Source: Anaerorudis cellulosivorans
GTDB lineage: Bacteria > Bacteroidota > Bacteroidia > Bacteroidales > Dysgonomonadaceae
Length of the DNA: 64,000 nucleotides
Assembly: GCF_025943985.1 (NCBI RefSeq)
Contig: NZ_JAPCWE010000014.1
Coordinates: 1-64,000, forward strand
Direction: 5' to 3'
In this document: piece after piece, positions 17,779 through 27,070 of the stretch
Numbering within the stretch: position 1 is the first letter of the stretch
Layout of the letters: each line of letters opens with the position of its first letter
Notes under the pieces: model-generated
What the model was told of the DNA's origin: nothing
Databases searched by the model: none
What the model saw: only the letters and a program-made list of their open reading frames with translations
Translations under genes and position numbers: made by a program

Positions 17779-18807
17779 CTAAAACAAATTAGGAATAATA
17801 AGTGAAAAGATCAGTATCGCCATACCGATAACCAGAAAGGCGACTGCTTTTTTGCCGGCACCAACCCACTCTTTGAGAATAATTCCCCAGACGTTGCTGA
17901 AAACAACATTTAAGGACATCAGAATGCTCCATGAAAAAGCCATCATCACACTGCCGGGTTCGAAGAAGCTTTGCCCCATCCCCAATCCGAAGAATTGCGA
18001 GTACCACAGCAGACCTGCCAAGGCACAGAAAAGGAGATTATTGATTAAAACGGAACGTGATGAACGCTTGATTTCACCTGTCGTTTTGTTTTTTCGGTTC
18101 ATATAGGTGCAATACACGAAATTTGTAACGAATCCGCCTAAAGTTACCAGTAATGTAACCGGATTTTGTGCAAATAGTGCTTTAGCACCGTTGGCAATGG
18201 CTGCTTCTTTTATCGGAATACCCGCATTCAGGCCTAAGCTGAAACAAGCACTCATTACACCTGAAAGAAGAGCGATGAGCAATCCTTTTTTCAGTGCAAA
18301 ATCTTTTATGGCTTTTCTCTTTTCTTCTTCGGACATATTTTTCGAGCGGAGACTACCCGCATATCCCACCAAAGCTATACCGACTAAGGTTACGGCTACA
18401 GCCAGCAACAAAACCAATCCTTCAGGCGATAATAAGTTCATACCCGACATGACAGCCGGGATAAGCGTGCCGAATGCGGCACAAGTTCCTAAAGCCACGG
18501 ATTGCCCCATCGCTATACCCAGGTAACGCATACTCAAGCCGAAAGTAAGTCCGCCGATACCCCATAATACACCAAAACCTACAGATTGCCATGCAGCGGA
18601 TGAGTGTGTTGAGTATATCTCGATGAGGTCGGGGAGCGAACTTGAGATGAATGCGCCAACTAAGGGGAAAACCAGCCATGCAAAAATTCCCTGCATAAGC
18701 CAGAAGTTTTCCCACGACCATTCTTTTATTTTATTGATAGGAACGTATGAGCTTGATTGACCCATACTTCCTAAAGCGATAATAAAAAGACCGATAATGG
18801 TATTCAT
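17779..18807 (-). CDS. rhaT: L-rhamnose/proton symporter
   Basis: The 342-residue membrane protein has about ten hydrophobic helices with the drug/metabolite-transporter-like layout of RhaT (MGQSSSYVPINKIKEWSWENFWLMQG at the start; AMGQSVALGTCAAFGTLIP; FGLGMGQSFFEPGSVMMAFSW). It imports L-rhamnose across the inner membrane. It starts 3 nt after rhaA. No outer-membrane or glycosidase partner is encoded here, so it uses free rhamnose released elsewhere. Confidence 0.95.
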   Translation of the reverse strand: MNTIIGLFIIALGSMGQSSSYVPINKIKEWSWENFWLMQGIFAWLVFPLVGAFISSSLPDLIEIYSTHSSAAWQSVGFGVLWGIGGLTFGLSMRYLGIAMGQSVALGTCAAFGTLIPAVMSGMNLLSPEGLVLLLAVAVTLVGIALVGYAGSLRSKNMSEEEKRKAIKDFALKKGLLIALLSGVMSACFSLGLNAGIPIKEAAIANGAKALFAQNPVTLLVTLGGFVTNFVYCTYMNRKNKTTGEIKRSSRSVLINNLLFCALAGLLWYSQFFGLGMGQSFFEPGSVMMAFSWSILMSLNVVFSNVWGIILKEWVGAGKKAVAFLVIGMAILIFSLIIPNLF

Positions 18808-18810
18808 CTT

Positions 18811-20076
18811 TTATTTTCTTTTTGAGGTAACTTCGTCTTCGTAGCGTTCAATCTCACGAATATACTCGTCACCCACAGGAACGCCCTGTTTATGACAGTA
18901 GTAGTTATAAACGGCATTCCACGGCATGGCCTTCAATTCTTCGAGATAAGCCATACGTTGGAAATTTTTGTTTTCCGGTTCAAAGCTTCTCAGCTTATCG
19001 GTAGGTTCGAGAAGTGCCTGCAGCAGGGCTTTCTGCGTCGAACGGATACCTACCGCATATGCTCCGATACGATTGATGGAGGCATCAAAGTAATCCAATC
19101 CTACATGAACCCGATCCCTATTACCTGAACGTACGATTTCCTGAGAAAGGGCTAATAATTCGTCGTTCAGAATCACCACATGGTCGCTATCCCAACGTTC
19201 GGGGCGACTTACGTGAAGGTTGATTTCAGGAACAAAAAGGAGCATCGACGATATTTTATCCGATATCACTTCGGTTGGGTGAAAATGTCCTGCATCCAGC
19301 GTCAGCATCATGTTGTTTTTAACGGCATATCCCATATAAAATTCATGCGATCCAACTACGTAACTTTCGCTGCCGATTCCGAATAGTTTGCACTCTACGG
19401 TATCTTTAAGGTAATCGGTGCTGATTTTTTCGGAAAGCACCTCATCCAAGGATTCTTTCAGTAGTTGCCGATGAGCTAACCGCGATACGGTTTTGTCTTT
19501 TTCGCCGTCGGGGATCCAAATGTTATGAATACAAGGATCACCCTGTTGACGACCTATTTCGGCGGCTATTCTGCGGCAACGACGAAGGTGCTCTTTCCAG
19601 AAATTGCGGATTTCCGGATTAAAATCAGATAGCGTGTATCCGTTATCAGCTTTGGGATGAGAGAAAAAAGTGGAGTTGAAATCCAATTTGATGCCCAATT
19701 TTTTTGCCCAGTCGATCCACGATTGAAAATGTTTCGGCTCTATTTGGTCACGATCGACAAATTCTCCTCCAAAGTCGCCGTAAATAGCATGCAAACTTAA
19801 TCGGTGTTTTCCGGGAACGAGGCTAAGCACTTTTTCGATGTCTTTCCGTAATTCTTCTATTGTACGGGCTTTCCCAGGATAATTACCGGTAGCTTGGATT
19901 CCTCCGGTAAGTTCTCCTTCCGGGTTTTCGAATCCCGAAACATCGTCGGCTTGCCAACAATGAATGGAAATAGGAATTTCGTTTAGTTTTTCGATGGCTT
20001 TATCCACATCAATTCCCAATGCCGCATAGTGTTCTTTTGCATTGGCATACGCTTTGTTAATCTGTTCTTCTTTCAT
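18811..20076 (-). CDS. rhaA: L-rhamnose isomerase
   Basis: The 421-residue TIM-barrel enzyme converts L-rhamnose to L-rhamnulose. Diagnostic segments are ISIHCWQADDVSGFE near the N-terminus, HNIWIPDGEKD, TLDAGHFHPTEVISDK (metal-binding) and GLDYFDASINRIGAY. Its length matches the E. coli enzyme. It is the second gene of rhaB-rhaA-rhaT. Confidence 0.97.
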   Translation of the reverse strand: MKEEQINKAYANAKEHYAALGIDVDKAIEKLNEIPISIHCWQADDVSGFENPEGELTGGIQATGNYPGKARTIEELRKDIEKVLSLVPGKHRLSLHAIYGDFGGEFVDRDQIEPKHFQSWIDWAKKLGIKLDFNSTFFSHPKADNGYTLSDFNPEIRNFWKEHLRRCRRIAAEIGRQQGDPCIHNIWIPDGEKDKTVSRLAHRQLLKESLDEVLSEKISTDYLKDTVECKLFGIGSESYVVGSHEFYMGYAVKNNMMLTLDAGHFHPTEVISDKISSMLLFVPEINLHVSRPERWDSDHVVILNDELLALSQEIVRSGNRDRVHVGLDYFDASINRIGAYAVGIRSTQKALLQALLEPTDKLRSFEPENKNFQRMAYLEELKAMPWNAVYNYYCHKQGVPVGDEYIREIERYEDEVTSKRK

Positions 20077-20113
20077 GACGATATTTATTATTAAATAATT
20101 GGTAAGTATTTGT

Positions 20114-21598
20114 TTATAGTTCTTTATAAACTTTCAGGTAGTCGTAGTAATGTTTATCCCATAATAAGGTGTTATTGGGCGTGAATGTGGTGAGTTCAAC
20201 CGAATTGCGTACGATTTCTCTCATTTGGGATTTGTCTTGTACCAATCCTGCAGCCTTTGCCTGTAAAAGAATATTTCCCATTGCCGTTGCTTCGGAAGGA
20301 CCTGCAATTACAGGCATGCCGATGGCATTTGACGTAAAGGTGTTTAGCATATTGTTTTGTGATCCGCCACCGATAATGTGGAGTGTTTCGATTGGAAAAT
20401 CGGCCAGCTTTTGTAGGTTTGTCAACACCTGTTTGTACCGGAAAGCAAGACTTTCGTAGATACATCGGGCAATTTCACCCATGGTTTGAGGAATCGGCTG
20501 GTTCGTTTCTTTGCAATAGGTTTGAATGGCTTCAATCATAGAAATCGGAGCGGCAAAACAGGGTGCATCGGGATTGATGAAAGAGGTAAAGGGTTGGACT
20601 TTTTCTGCTTCTTTTACGATTTCGGCGTATGTTACACTTTTTTCTTTTTCCCATTCTTTCTTGCATTGTTCGATAAGCCACATGCCACATATATTTTTTA
20701 GCAATCGGATGGAACCATCGGCACCTCCTTCGTTAGTGAAATTTAGCGAAAATGTTTCTTCGTTTATGACGGGTTTTTTCGATTCGATGCCCATTAGTGA
20801 CCATGTTCCGGAGCTAAGGTAAGCAAAGTTTTCGTTTTTTGCCGGCGTTGCCAGTACAGCTGAAGCCGTATCGTGACCTGCTACGGCGATTACCGGAATA
20901 TTTCCTGTATCTGTTTGTTGTTTCACGGAATCGGATAAGGTGCCTATGGGTGTTCCTGAAAACACAAGAGGTGCGAAATTGTGTTCCGACAAACCGACGG
21001 CTTCCAGCAAAGAAGCATCGAACGTTTTGTTGTAGGGGTTCATCATTTGTGAGGTAGAAGCAATGGTATATTCGGTAACCATTTTTCCTGTCAACAGATA
21101 AGAGAGTGCATCGGGCATGAAAAGAACCTTGTCGATGACGGGATAAATGGAACTGTTCCTTTCTTTTAACGTAGCCAATTGAAACAACGAGTTGAAATTC
21201 ATGATTTGAATGCCTGTCTTGTTGTATACTTCCTCTTTGGGTATTTTTTTGAAGAATTTTTCGGGAGCGCCAAAGGTGTGAGTGTCTCTGTAACTGTAGG
21301 GCATGCGTAGGGGCTCACCATCGTTTCCGAAACATACAAAATCGACTCCCCATGTATCGATTCCGAGGGAATGAATATCAATTCGTTGTTGGTTGATTTC
21401 TCCAAGTGATTTCAGAATCTGCCGGTATAGATATAATAAATCCCAGTAAAGATACCCATTGATATCGATAATGGGATTTGGGAAACGATTGATTTCATTT
21501 ATTTTCAATACATCGTTTTTTATGGTTCCGAGAATAGCTCTCCCGCTTGTTGCACCTAAATCGACGGCTAAGAAAGAGAAGGATTCGTTTTCATTCAT
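20114..21598 (-). CDS. rhaB: Rhamnulokinase
   Basis: The 494-residue FGGY-family kinase phosphorylates L-rhamnulose at O1. Residues 9-20 (AVDLGATSGRAI) form the ATP/sugar DxG loop, GIDTWGVDF marks the substrate site, AGHDTASAVLA is the catalytic Asp segment, and GGGSQNNMLNTFTSNAIG is the second ATP loop. As first gene of the rha operon its leader faces the dehydrogenase-complex operon across 233 bp of shared regulatory DNA. The usual neighbouring rhaD aldolase is absent on this side. Confidence 0.96.
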   Translation of the reverse strand: MNENESFSFLAVDLGATSGRAILGTIKNDVLKINEINRFPNPIIDINGYLYWDLLYLYRQILKSLGEINQQRIDIHSLGIDTWGVDFVCFGNDGEPLRMPYSYRDTHTFGAPEKFFKKIPKEEVYNKTGIQIMNFNSLFQLATLKERNSSIYPVIDKVLFMPDALSYLLTGKMVTEYTIASTSQMMNPYNKTFDASLLEAVGLSEHNFAPLVFSGTPIGTLSDSVKQQTDTGNIPVIAVAGHDTASAVLATPAKNENFAYLSSGTWSLMGIESKKPVINEETFSLNFTNEGGADGSIRLLKNICGMWLIEQCKKEWEKEKSVTYAEIVKEAEKVQPFTSFINPDAPCFAAPISMIEAIQTYCKETNQPIPQTMGEIARCIYESLAFRYKQVLTNLQKLADFPIETLHIIGGGSQNNMLNTFTSNAIGMPVIAGPSEATAMGNILLQAKAAGLVQDKSQMREIVRNSVELTTFTPNNTLLWDKHYYDYLKVYKEL

Positions 21599-21634
21599 AA
21601 GAAATTAAATAAAAATGATTCATAACTTTTCGTA

Positions 21635-21642
21635 CAAAAATA
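21635..21642 (-). promoter_or_regulatory. -7 promoter box (TATTTTTG) for rhaBAT
   Basis: The minus strand reads TATTTTTG 37 nt upstream of the rhaB ATG and matches TAnnTTTG. Confidence 0.55.
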
Positions 21643-21686
21643 GGGATTAATCTGAAAAATAGGACTAAGAAAAATGATTTAAAAAC

Positions 21687-21768
21687 TACATTATTTGACA
21701 TTTTTGATAAAATCGAAGAAAAGTTTTCAAAAAGGTCAAATAGTGTAGTATAAAAATCAAATATTGTA
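21687..21768. promoter_or_regulatory. Shared operator: three TCAAATAnTGTA half-sites
   Basis: Two direct copies on the plus strand, TCAAATAGTGTA (21736-21747) and TCAAATATTGTA (21757-21768), are 21 bp apart, two helical turns. A third copy, TCAAATAATGTA, is on the minus strand at 21687-21698. The plus copies lie just upstream of the -7 box of the dehydrogenase operon; the minus copy is upstream of the rhaB -7 box. The arrangement suits an AraC/RhaR-type activator that controls both operons; the regulator gene is not in this window. Confidence 0.65.
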
Positions 21769-21791
21769 TTATATAAAAGGTATAAAATAAG

Positions 21792-21799
21792 TACATTTG
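21792..21799 (+). promoter_or_regulatory. -7 promoter box (TACATTTG) for the dehydrogenase-complex operon
   Basis: TACATTTG matches TAnnTTTG, 33 nt before the E2 ATG at 21832, and follows the tandem operator half-sites by 23 bp. Confidence 0.6.
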
Positions 21800-21831
21800 C
21801 ACGTAAACATTCATATTCAAATCATTTATCT

Positions 21832-23166
21832 ATGGCAGTTGTGGTAATTATGCCCAAACAAGGGCAATCGGTGGAAAGTTGCATTGTTACCGAAATAAAA
21901 AAGAAAAAGGGGGATACTGTGAAAAAAGGAGATATCCTGTTTTCTTATGAAACAGATAAAGCATCTTTTGAGGAGGAGTCTCCGGTTGATGGCGTAGTGC
22001 TGGAATGTTTCTACAAAGAAGGGGACGAGGTTCCGGTATTGAAAAATATGATGATTATCGGACAACCCGGGGAAGATTATTCGGCATTACTGGCTGAAAG
22101 TCAACCGATGGGAGGTGATCATGAGGAGATAAAAAAGGTTGAGGTCGAAGTAGATTTACCCGAAGCAGCGATTGGCGCAGCACAGCCTCAAATCGATCAG
22201 GAATCGGTGTTTATCTCTCCTCGAGCTAAAAAATTAGCAGAAAAAGAAGCGGTGAATGTTTCGTCCATAAGCGGTACAGGACCCCATGGAAGAATTATTG
22301 AGAAAGATGTGAAAGCTGTGATTGAAAACCGACCGAAAATGACGCCTCTGGCAAAAAAGATTGCTGCAGAAGAAGGTTTACAACCTCAAGAGGTGGGTAC
22401 AGGATTGGCTGGTATGGTACGTGCAACAGATCTTGCAGCACCTGTGAATCCGGTTTATGCTAACGACTATGAGGATAGAAAAATATCGAATATACGGAAA
22501 ATTATTGCTCGTTCCATGTATGCCTCGTTGCAGAATTCGGCACAGCTCACGCACCATCTTGGTGCTGATGCCCGTCGGATTCTCGAACTTCGTAAGCAAG
22601 TGAAAGCAGCGATGGAAGCCGGAACGCTTACTACCAACATTACGTTGAACGATATGGTGTGTTTCGCCGTGATCAGCGCATTGAAGAAATTTCCGAATGT
22701 CAATACGCATTTTTTGGGCGACACGATCCGCTATTTCAAAAAGGTACATCTGGCTCTTGCGGTAGATACCGATAGGGGATTGATGGTGCCTGTGGTTCGC
22801 AACGCCGACGATTTATCCATCGAGGGTTTGACAAATCAATTGAAAGAGGTTGCCGCAGCCTGCCGCAAAGGGAGTATCAATCCCGAACTACTGTCTGCTG
22901 AGGCCGGTACATTTACGGTGTCCAATTTGGGTAATTACGGAGTGGAAATGTTTACCCCCGTTATCAATCTACCTCAAACAGCTATATTGGGTGTAAATAC
23001 AATTGTTCCCCGACCGAAAGATTTGGGCGACGGTGTATATGCTTTTGTTCCTTATATCGGATTGAGCCTGACTTATGATCATCGGGCACTGGATGGTGGA
23101 GAAGCTACCCGTTTTCTGAAACAGATCGCGGTGGAAATAGAAACCCTCAAATTGGATATTTTTTGA
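21832..23166 (+). CDS. Dihydrolipoamide acyltransferase (E2) of a 2-oxoacid/acyloin dehydrogenase complex
   Basis: The 444-residue E2 core starts with a lipoyl domain (about 1-76) whose lipoylated lysine is K43 in YETDKASFE. Two consecutive peripheral-subunit-binding domains follow (about 124-160, SPRAKKLAEKE..GTGPHGRI; and about 168-205, TPLAKKIAAEE..GTGLAGMV), where one is usual. The C-terminal acyltransferase domain (about 220-444) has the active-site motif YDHRALDGGEA. It transfers the acyl group from E1-bound TPP to CoA. The acyl substrate cannot be read from sequence. It is the first gene of the operon facing rhaB, downstream of the shared operator. Confidence 0.92.
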   Translation: MAVVVIMPKQGQSVESCIVTEIKKKKGDTVKKGDILFSYETDKASFEEESPVDGVVLECFYKEGDEVPVLKNMMIIGQPGEDYSALLAESQPMGGDHEEIKKVEVEVDLPEAAIGAAQPQIDQESVFISPRAKKLAEKEAVNVSSISGTGPHGRIIEKDVKAVIENRPKMTPLAKKIAAEEGLQPQEVGTGLAGMVRATDLAAPVNPVYANDYEDRKISNIRKIIARSMYASLQNSAQLTHHLGADARRILELRKQVKAAMEAGTLTTNITLNDMVCFAVISALKKFPNVNTHFLGDTIRYFKKVHLALAVDTDRGLMVPVVRNADDLSIEGLTNQLKEVAAACRKGSINPELLSAEAGTFTVSNLGNYGVEMFTPVINLPQTAILGVNTIVPRPKDLGDGVYAFVPYIGLSLTYDHRALDGGEATRFLKQIAVEIETLKLDIF

Positions 23167-23206
23167 AAAAAACAGTAAAATCGTAAATGTAATTAAATAA
23201 AATGCT

Positions 23207-24562
23207 ATGTTCGATTTATTGATTATAGGAGGAGGACCGGCAGGCTATGTGGCTGCCGAACGCGCAGGACATAAGGGTCTTAAGGCGCTTTTGTTCGAAA
23301 AGAAAGCGATGGGGGGTGTTTGTTTGAATGAAGGTTGCATCCCCACAAAAACTATGCTCTACAGCGCCAAAACCTACGAAAATGCGTTGCACGGCGATAA
23401 ATATGGTGTGTTTGTGGACAATGTTCGTTTCGATTACGGCAAAATTGTCAGTCGGAAAAACAAAGTAGTCCGCAAGTTGGTGCTGGGTGTGGAAGGTAAA
23501 ATGAAGGCAAGCCAAGTTACCGTGGTTAAAGGCGAAGCCCGGATTCTCGGGAGAGGTGCCGGCGGCATCGAGGTTGGCTGCAACGGTGAAAGCTATCATG
23601 GGGCCAATTTATTGATCTGCACAGGATCGGAAGCATCCGTTCCACCTATTCCGGGATTGGCCGAAGCAGGTGATATTGTGGTTACCAACCGCGAAATTCT
23701 GGATTTGAAAGAGCAACCGGAATCACTTGTCATTATTGGAGGTGGTGTAATCGGGATGGAATTTGCTTTCTTTTTCAACAGTTTGGGAACAAAAGTGACG
23801 GTTGTGGAAATGCTTCCCGAAATACTCGGCGGATTGGATGGGGAAATTTCTGCCATGTTGCGCGATATTTATGCCAAGAAAGGAATTGAATTTTATTTGA
23901 ATGCCAAAGTTATTCAGGTAGACGGCAAAAAAGTCGTTTTCGAAAAAGACGGAAAAACACAAACCATTGAAGGTGAAAAAATATTGTTGAGCGTTGGTCG
24001 TAGGCCCGTTACCAAAGGGTTCGGACTGGAAAAACTGAATGTGGAGTTGAAAGGAAACGGCATCAAGGTCGACGAAAAAATGCGCACCAATGTGCCCGGT
24101 GTTTTTGCTGCCGGTGATGTAACCGGATTTTCATTGCTGGCACATACGGCCATGCGAGAAGGCGAAGTGGTGGTAAACAACCTGACCGGTCGTAACGATG
24201 TGATGCGTTACCAAGCCATTCCGGGTGTGGTTTATACCAATCCTGAAGTTGCAGGAGTGGGTGAAACGGAAGAATCGGCCAAAGCCAACGGCATTGCGTA
24301 CCGCGTATCCAAACTCCCCATGACTTATGCAGGCCGTTTCGTAGCCGAAAATGAAGGAGGAAATGGGCTTTGCAAAATACTGACTGGCGAAAAACGCGGA
24401 GAAATCATCGGCGTGCATATGCTGGGAAATCCTAGCAGCGAAATGATTTATGGAGCCTGCATGGCTATCGAACAGGAAATGACGGTGAAAGAGATGCAAG
24501 AAATTGTTTTTCCTCATCCTACGGTAAGTGAAATTATCAAAGAAACCCTTTTTACTTTTTAA
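23207..24562 (+). CDS. lpdA: Dihydrolipoyl dehydrogenase (E3)
   Basis: The 451-residue flavoprotein reoxidises the E2 lipoyl group and reduces NAD+. It has the FAD motif LLIIGGGPAGYVAAERAG (4-21), the redox disulfide CLNEGCIPTK (about 43-52), the NAD motif VIIGGGVIGMEFA, the second FAD motif GVFAAGDVTG and the catalytic HPTVSE at the C-terminus. It is 40 nt after E2, and its end lies 37 nt before the E1 start. A dedicated E3 inside the operon argues that the complex is expressed as a unit. Confidence 0.95.
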   Translation: MFDLLIIGGGPAGYVAAERAGHKGLKALLFEKKAMGGVCLNEGCIPTKTMLYSAKTYENALHGDKYGVFVDNVRFDYGKIVSRKNKVVRKLVLGVEGKMKASQVTVVKGEARILGRGAGGIEVGCNGESYHGANLLICTGSEASVPPIPGLAEAGDIVVTNREILDLKEQPESLVIIGGGVIGMEFAFFFNSLGTKVTVVEMLPEILGGLDGEISAMLRDIYAKKGIEFYLNAKVIQVDGKKVVFEKDGKTQTIEGEKILLSVGRRPVTKGFGLEKLNVELKGNGIKVDEKMRTNVPGVFAAGDVTGFSLLAHTAMREGEVVVNNLTGRNDVMRYQAIPGVVYTNPEVAGVGETEESAKANGIAYRVSKLPMTYAGRFVAENEGGNGLCKILTGEKRGEIIGVHMLGNPSSEMIYGACMAIEQEMTVKEMQEIVFPHPTVSEIIKETLFTF

Positions 24563-24599
24563 AACAAGTCAATACACACAACTTAAAAATGATATTATA

Positions 24600-27059
24600 A
24601 TGCCAAAAAGTGAATTTATAGATCCGAATGTCGTACGACAACCGGGTATGTTGGAATTGCAACCAATTCCGTTGAATCAGTATCAAAAAACGGTAAAAGA
24701 CGAAAGAGAAAACTTTACCGACGAAGAATTCAAAGCCATTTATCACGATATGGTTTTGATTCGTGAATTCGAAACCATGTTGAATTTCGTGAAAACAAAA
24801 GGTGAATATAAGGGTACACCGTATAATTATCCGGGTCCTGCTCACTTGTCTATCGGTCAGGAAGCCGCTGCTGTAGGGATGGCTTGGACATTGACCATTG
24901 ATGATTTTATCTTTGGCAACCATCGTTCGCATGGTGAAGTATTGGCCAAGGGAATGTCGGCTATTCATAAATTGGATGACAAGCAGTTGATGGATATCAT
25001 GGAATCTTTTTTCGATGGCATCGTGCTTGATGTCGTAAAGAAAGATTTTCAGGGAACAATCAAAGAGTTGGCGCGTCGTTTCCTTGTTTACGGAACAGTG
25101 GCAGAAATCTTTGGACGTCAGACAGGATTCAATAAAGGTTTGGGAGGCTCGATGCATGTCTTTTTCACCCCATTCGGAATTTATCCCAATAATGCCATTG
25201 TGGGTGGTTCGGGTGATATTGCCGTGGGGGCAGCGCTGTACAAAAAAGTGAACCGTAAGCCCGGTTTGGTGGTTGCCAATATCGGAGATGGTTCGTTGGC
25301 GTGTGGTCCGGTGTGGGAAGGCATTACTTTTTCTGCGATGGATCAATTTAAACAATTGTGGGAAGGCGACAGGAAAGGCGGTTTGCCCGTAATCATTAAT
25401 GTTATGAACAACCACTACGGTATGGGTGGTCAGACTTGGGGAGAAACTATGGGGTATGGCATTGCTGCGCGCATCGGCGCCGGAGTTAACCCCGAGCAGA
25501 TGCATGCCGAGCGTGTAGACGGATTCAATCCGTTGGCTGTAATTGATGCCTACAAACGGAAACGCAAAATCATTGAGGAAAAGAAAGGGCCGGTATTGCT
25601 GGATGTATTGACGTATCGTTATAGTGGACATTCTCCGTCGGATTCTTCGACATATCGAACCAAGGAAGAGGTGGAAGCGTGGGAAAAACAGGACTCTATT
25701 TTAACGTTCGGCAGACAGATGATAGAGGCAGGTGTGGCCACTCAAGATGATTTGGATGATATTCGAAAAGATATTGAAGCATTGATTAATGAGTTGTATC
25801 TTAAGGCTATTGACGAAAATATTTCTCCGCGAATACAAAACACCGAATTGATTGGAGAGATGATGTTTTCAAACGGATCGGTAGATGCTTTTGCTGATGA
25901 CGAACCAGAAGTACTGACGCCGTTGGAAGAAAATCCAAGAGTTAAGAAAATTGCCACAAAAGAGCGTTTTGCTTTCGATGCCGATGGCAAGCCGTTCAGT
26001 AAGATGAAACAGTTTCAATTGCGTGACGGCATTTTTGAAGCGATTATCGATCGTTTTTATAAAGATGCTTCGTTAATTGCCTATGGAGAGGATAACCGCG
26101 ATTGGGGAGGAGCGTTTGCCGTTTATGCGGGTATGACTGAATCTTTGCCTTATCATCGTTTCTTCAATGCTCCGATTGCCGAAGCAGCCATTGTGGGAAC
26201 GGCAATTGGCTATGCCATGTGCGGAGGTCGTGTGATTCCCGAAATCATGTATTGCGACTTTTTAGGGAGATGTGGTGATGAGGTGTTTAATCAGCTTCCT
26301 AAATGGCAGGCCATGAGCGGAAACGTGCTTAAGATGCCTGTGGTTTTGAGAGTATCCATAGGTTCGAAATACGGTGCTCAACACTCACAGGATTGGACGT
26401 CGTTGGTTACCCATATTCCGGGGTTGAAAGTGTGTTTTCCTGCTACCCCTTACGATGCTAAAGGATTAATGAATGCCGCTTTGCAGGGAACCGATCCGGT
26501 TGTTTTTTTCGAAAGCCAGCGCATTTACGATATCGGCGAGCAATTTCATCAGGGAGGTGTTCCCAAGGGGTATTATGAAATACCCATTGGAGAACCCGAT
26601 ATAAAGAAAGAAGGAAAAGATATCACTTTCCTTACTATCGGATATACGCTGTATCAAGCGTTGGAAGCAGCCAAAGAACTCGAAGAAAAATACGGAATGA
26701 GTGCAGAAGTAATTGATGCGCGTTCACTGGTGCCGTTCAATTACGAAAAAGTAATTGAGTCGGTAAAGAAAACGGGCAAAATTATTGTGGCAAGTGATGC
26801 AACTGCAAGAGGTTCGTTTTTAAATGATATGGCAGCCAATATCAGTCAACTTGCGTTCGATTATCTGGATGCACCGGTTTGTGTGTTGGGCTCACGTAAT
26901 TGGATTACTCCTGCACATGAACTTGAGAAAGCATTCTTCCCGCAACCAAGCTGGTTTATCGATATGATTCACGAACGGATTCAGCCACTGCCGGGATATG
27001 TACCGGGACGCAATTTTACGGATGGTGAAATGATTCGCCTTTCTAAAAAAGGTATTTAA
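24600..27059 (+). CDS. Fused E1 alpha-beta TPP-dependent dehydrogenase
   Basis: An 819-residue chain joins the E1 alpha half (about 1-460; FGNHRSHGEVLAKGM, TPP motif GDGSLACGPVWEG starting at about 228 and ending in MNNHYGMGGQ) to the E1 beta half (about 475-819; EDNRDWGGAFAVYAGM, FNAPIAEAAIVGTAIGYAM, LGSRNWITP). The alpha half has an extra helical insertion after LAKGM (about 120-165). E1 decarboxylates a 2-oxo acid or cleaves an acyloin on TPP and passes the acyl group to E2. Acetoin, pyruvate and branched-chain E1 enzymes share these motifs, so substrate is unknown. The ATG at 24600 fits domain boundaries; a longer frame overlaps E3. Confidence 0.9.
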   Translation: MPKSEFIDPNVVRQPGMLELQPIPLNQYQKTVKDERENFTDEEFKAIYHDMVLIREFETMLNFVKTKGEYKGTPYNYPGPAHLSIGQEAAAVGMAWTLTIDDFIFGNHRSHGEVLAKGMSAIHKLDDKQLMDIMESFFDGIVLDVVKKDFQGTIKELARRFLVYGTVAEIFGRQTGFNKGLGGSMHVFFTPFGIYPNNAIVGGSGDIAVGAALYKKVNRKPGLVVANIGDGSLACGPVWEGITFSAMDQFKQLWEGDRKGGLPVIINVMNNHYGMGGQTWGETMGYGIAARIGAGVNPEQMHAERVDGFNPLAVIDAYKRKRKIIEEKKGPVLLDVLTYRYSGHSPSDSSTYRTKEEVEAWEKQDSILTFGRQMIEAGVATQDDLDDIRKDIEALINELYLKAIDENISPRIQNTELIGEMMFSNGSVDAFADDEPEVLTPLEENPRVKKIATKERFAFDADGKPFSKMKQFQLRDGIFEAIIDRFYKDASLIAYGEDNRDWGGAFAVYAGMTESLPYHRFFNAPIAEAAIVGTAIGYAMCGGRVIPEIMYCDFLGRCGDEVFNQLPKWQAMSGNVLKMPVVLRVSIGSKYGAQHSQDWTSLVTHIPGLKVCFPATPYDAKGLMNAALQGTDPVVFFESQRIYDIGEQFHQGGVPKGYYEIPIGEPDIKKEGKDITFLTIGYTLYQALEAAKELEEKYGMSAEVIDARSLVPFNYEKVIESVKKTGKIIVASDATARGSFLNDMAANISQLAFDYLDAPVCVLGSRNWITPAHELEKAFFPQPSWFIDMIHERIQPLPGYVPGRNFTDGEMIRLSKKGI

Positions 27060-27070
27060 ATTTGTGACAC

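Noticed and set aside
17779-21598. Rhamnose genes as an ordinary three-gene operon only
   Set aside because: The missing rhaD and the shared operator make the divergent operon part of the same system, so it was not treated as unrelated.
24528-24599. N-terminal extension of the fused E1
   Set aside because: It overlaps the end of the E3 gene and is not domain-like; the ATG at 24600 follows the E3 stop.
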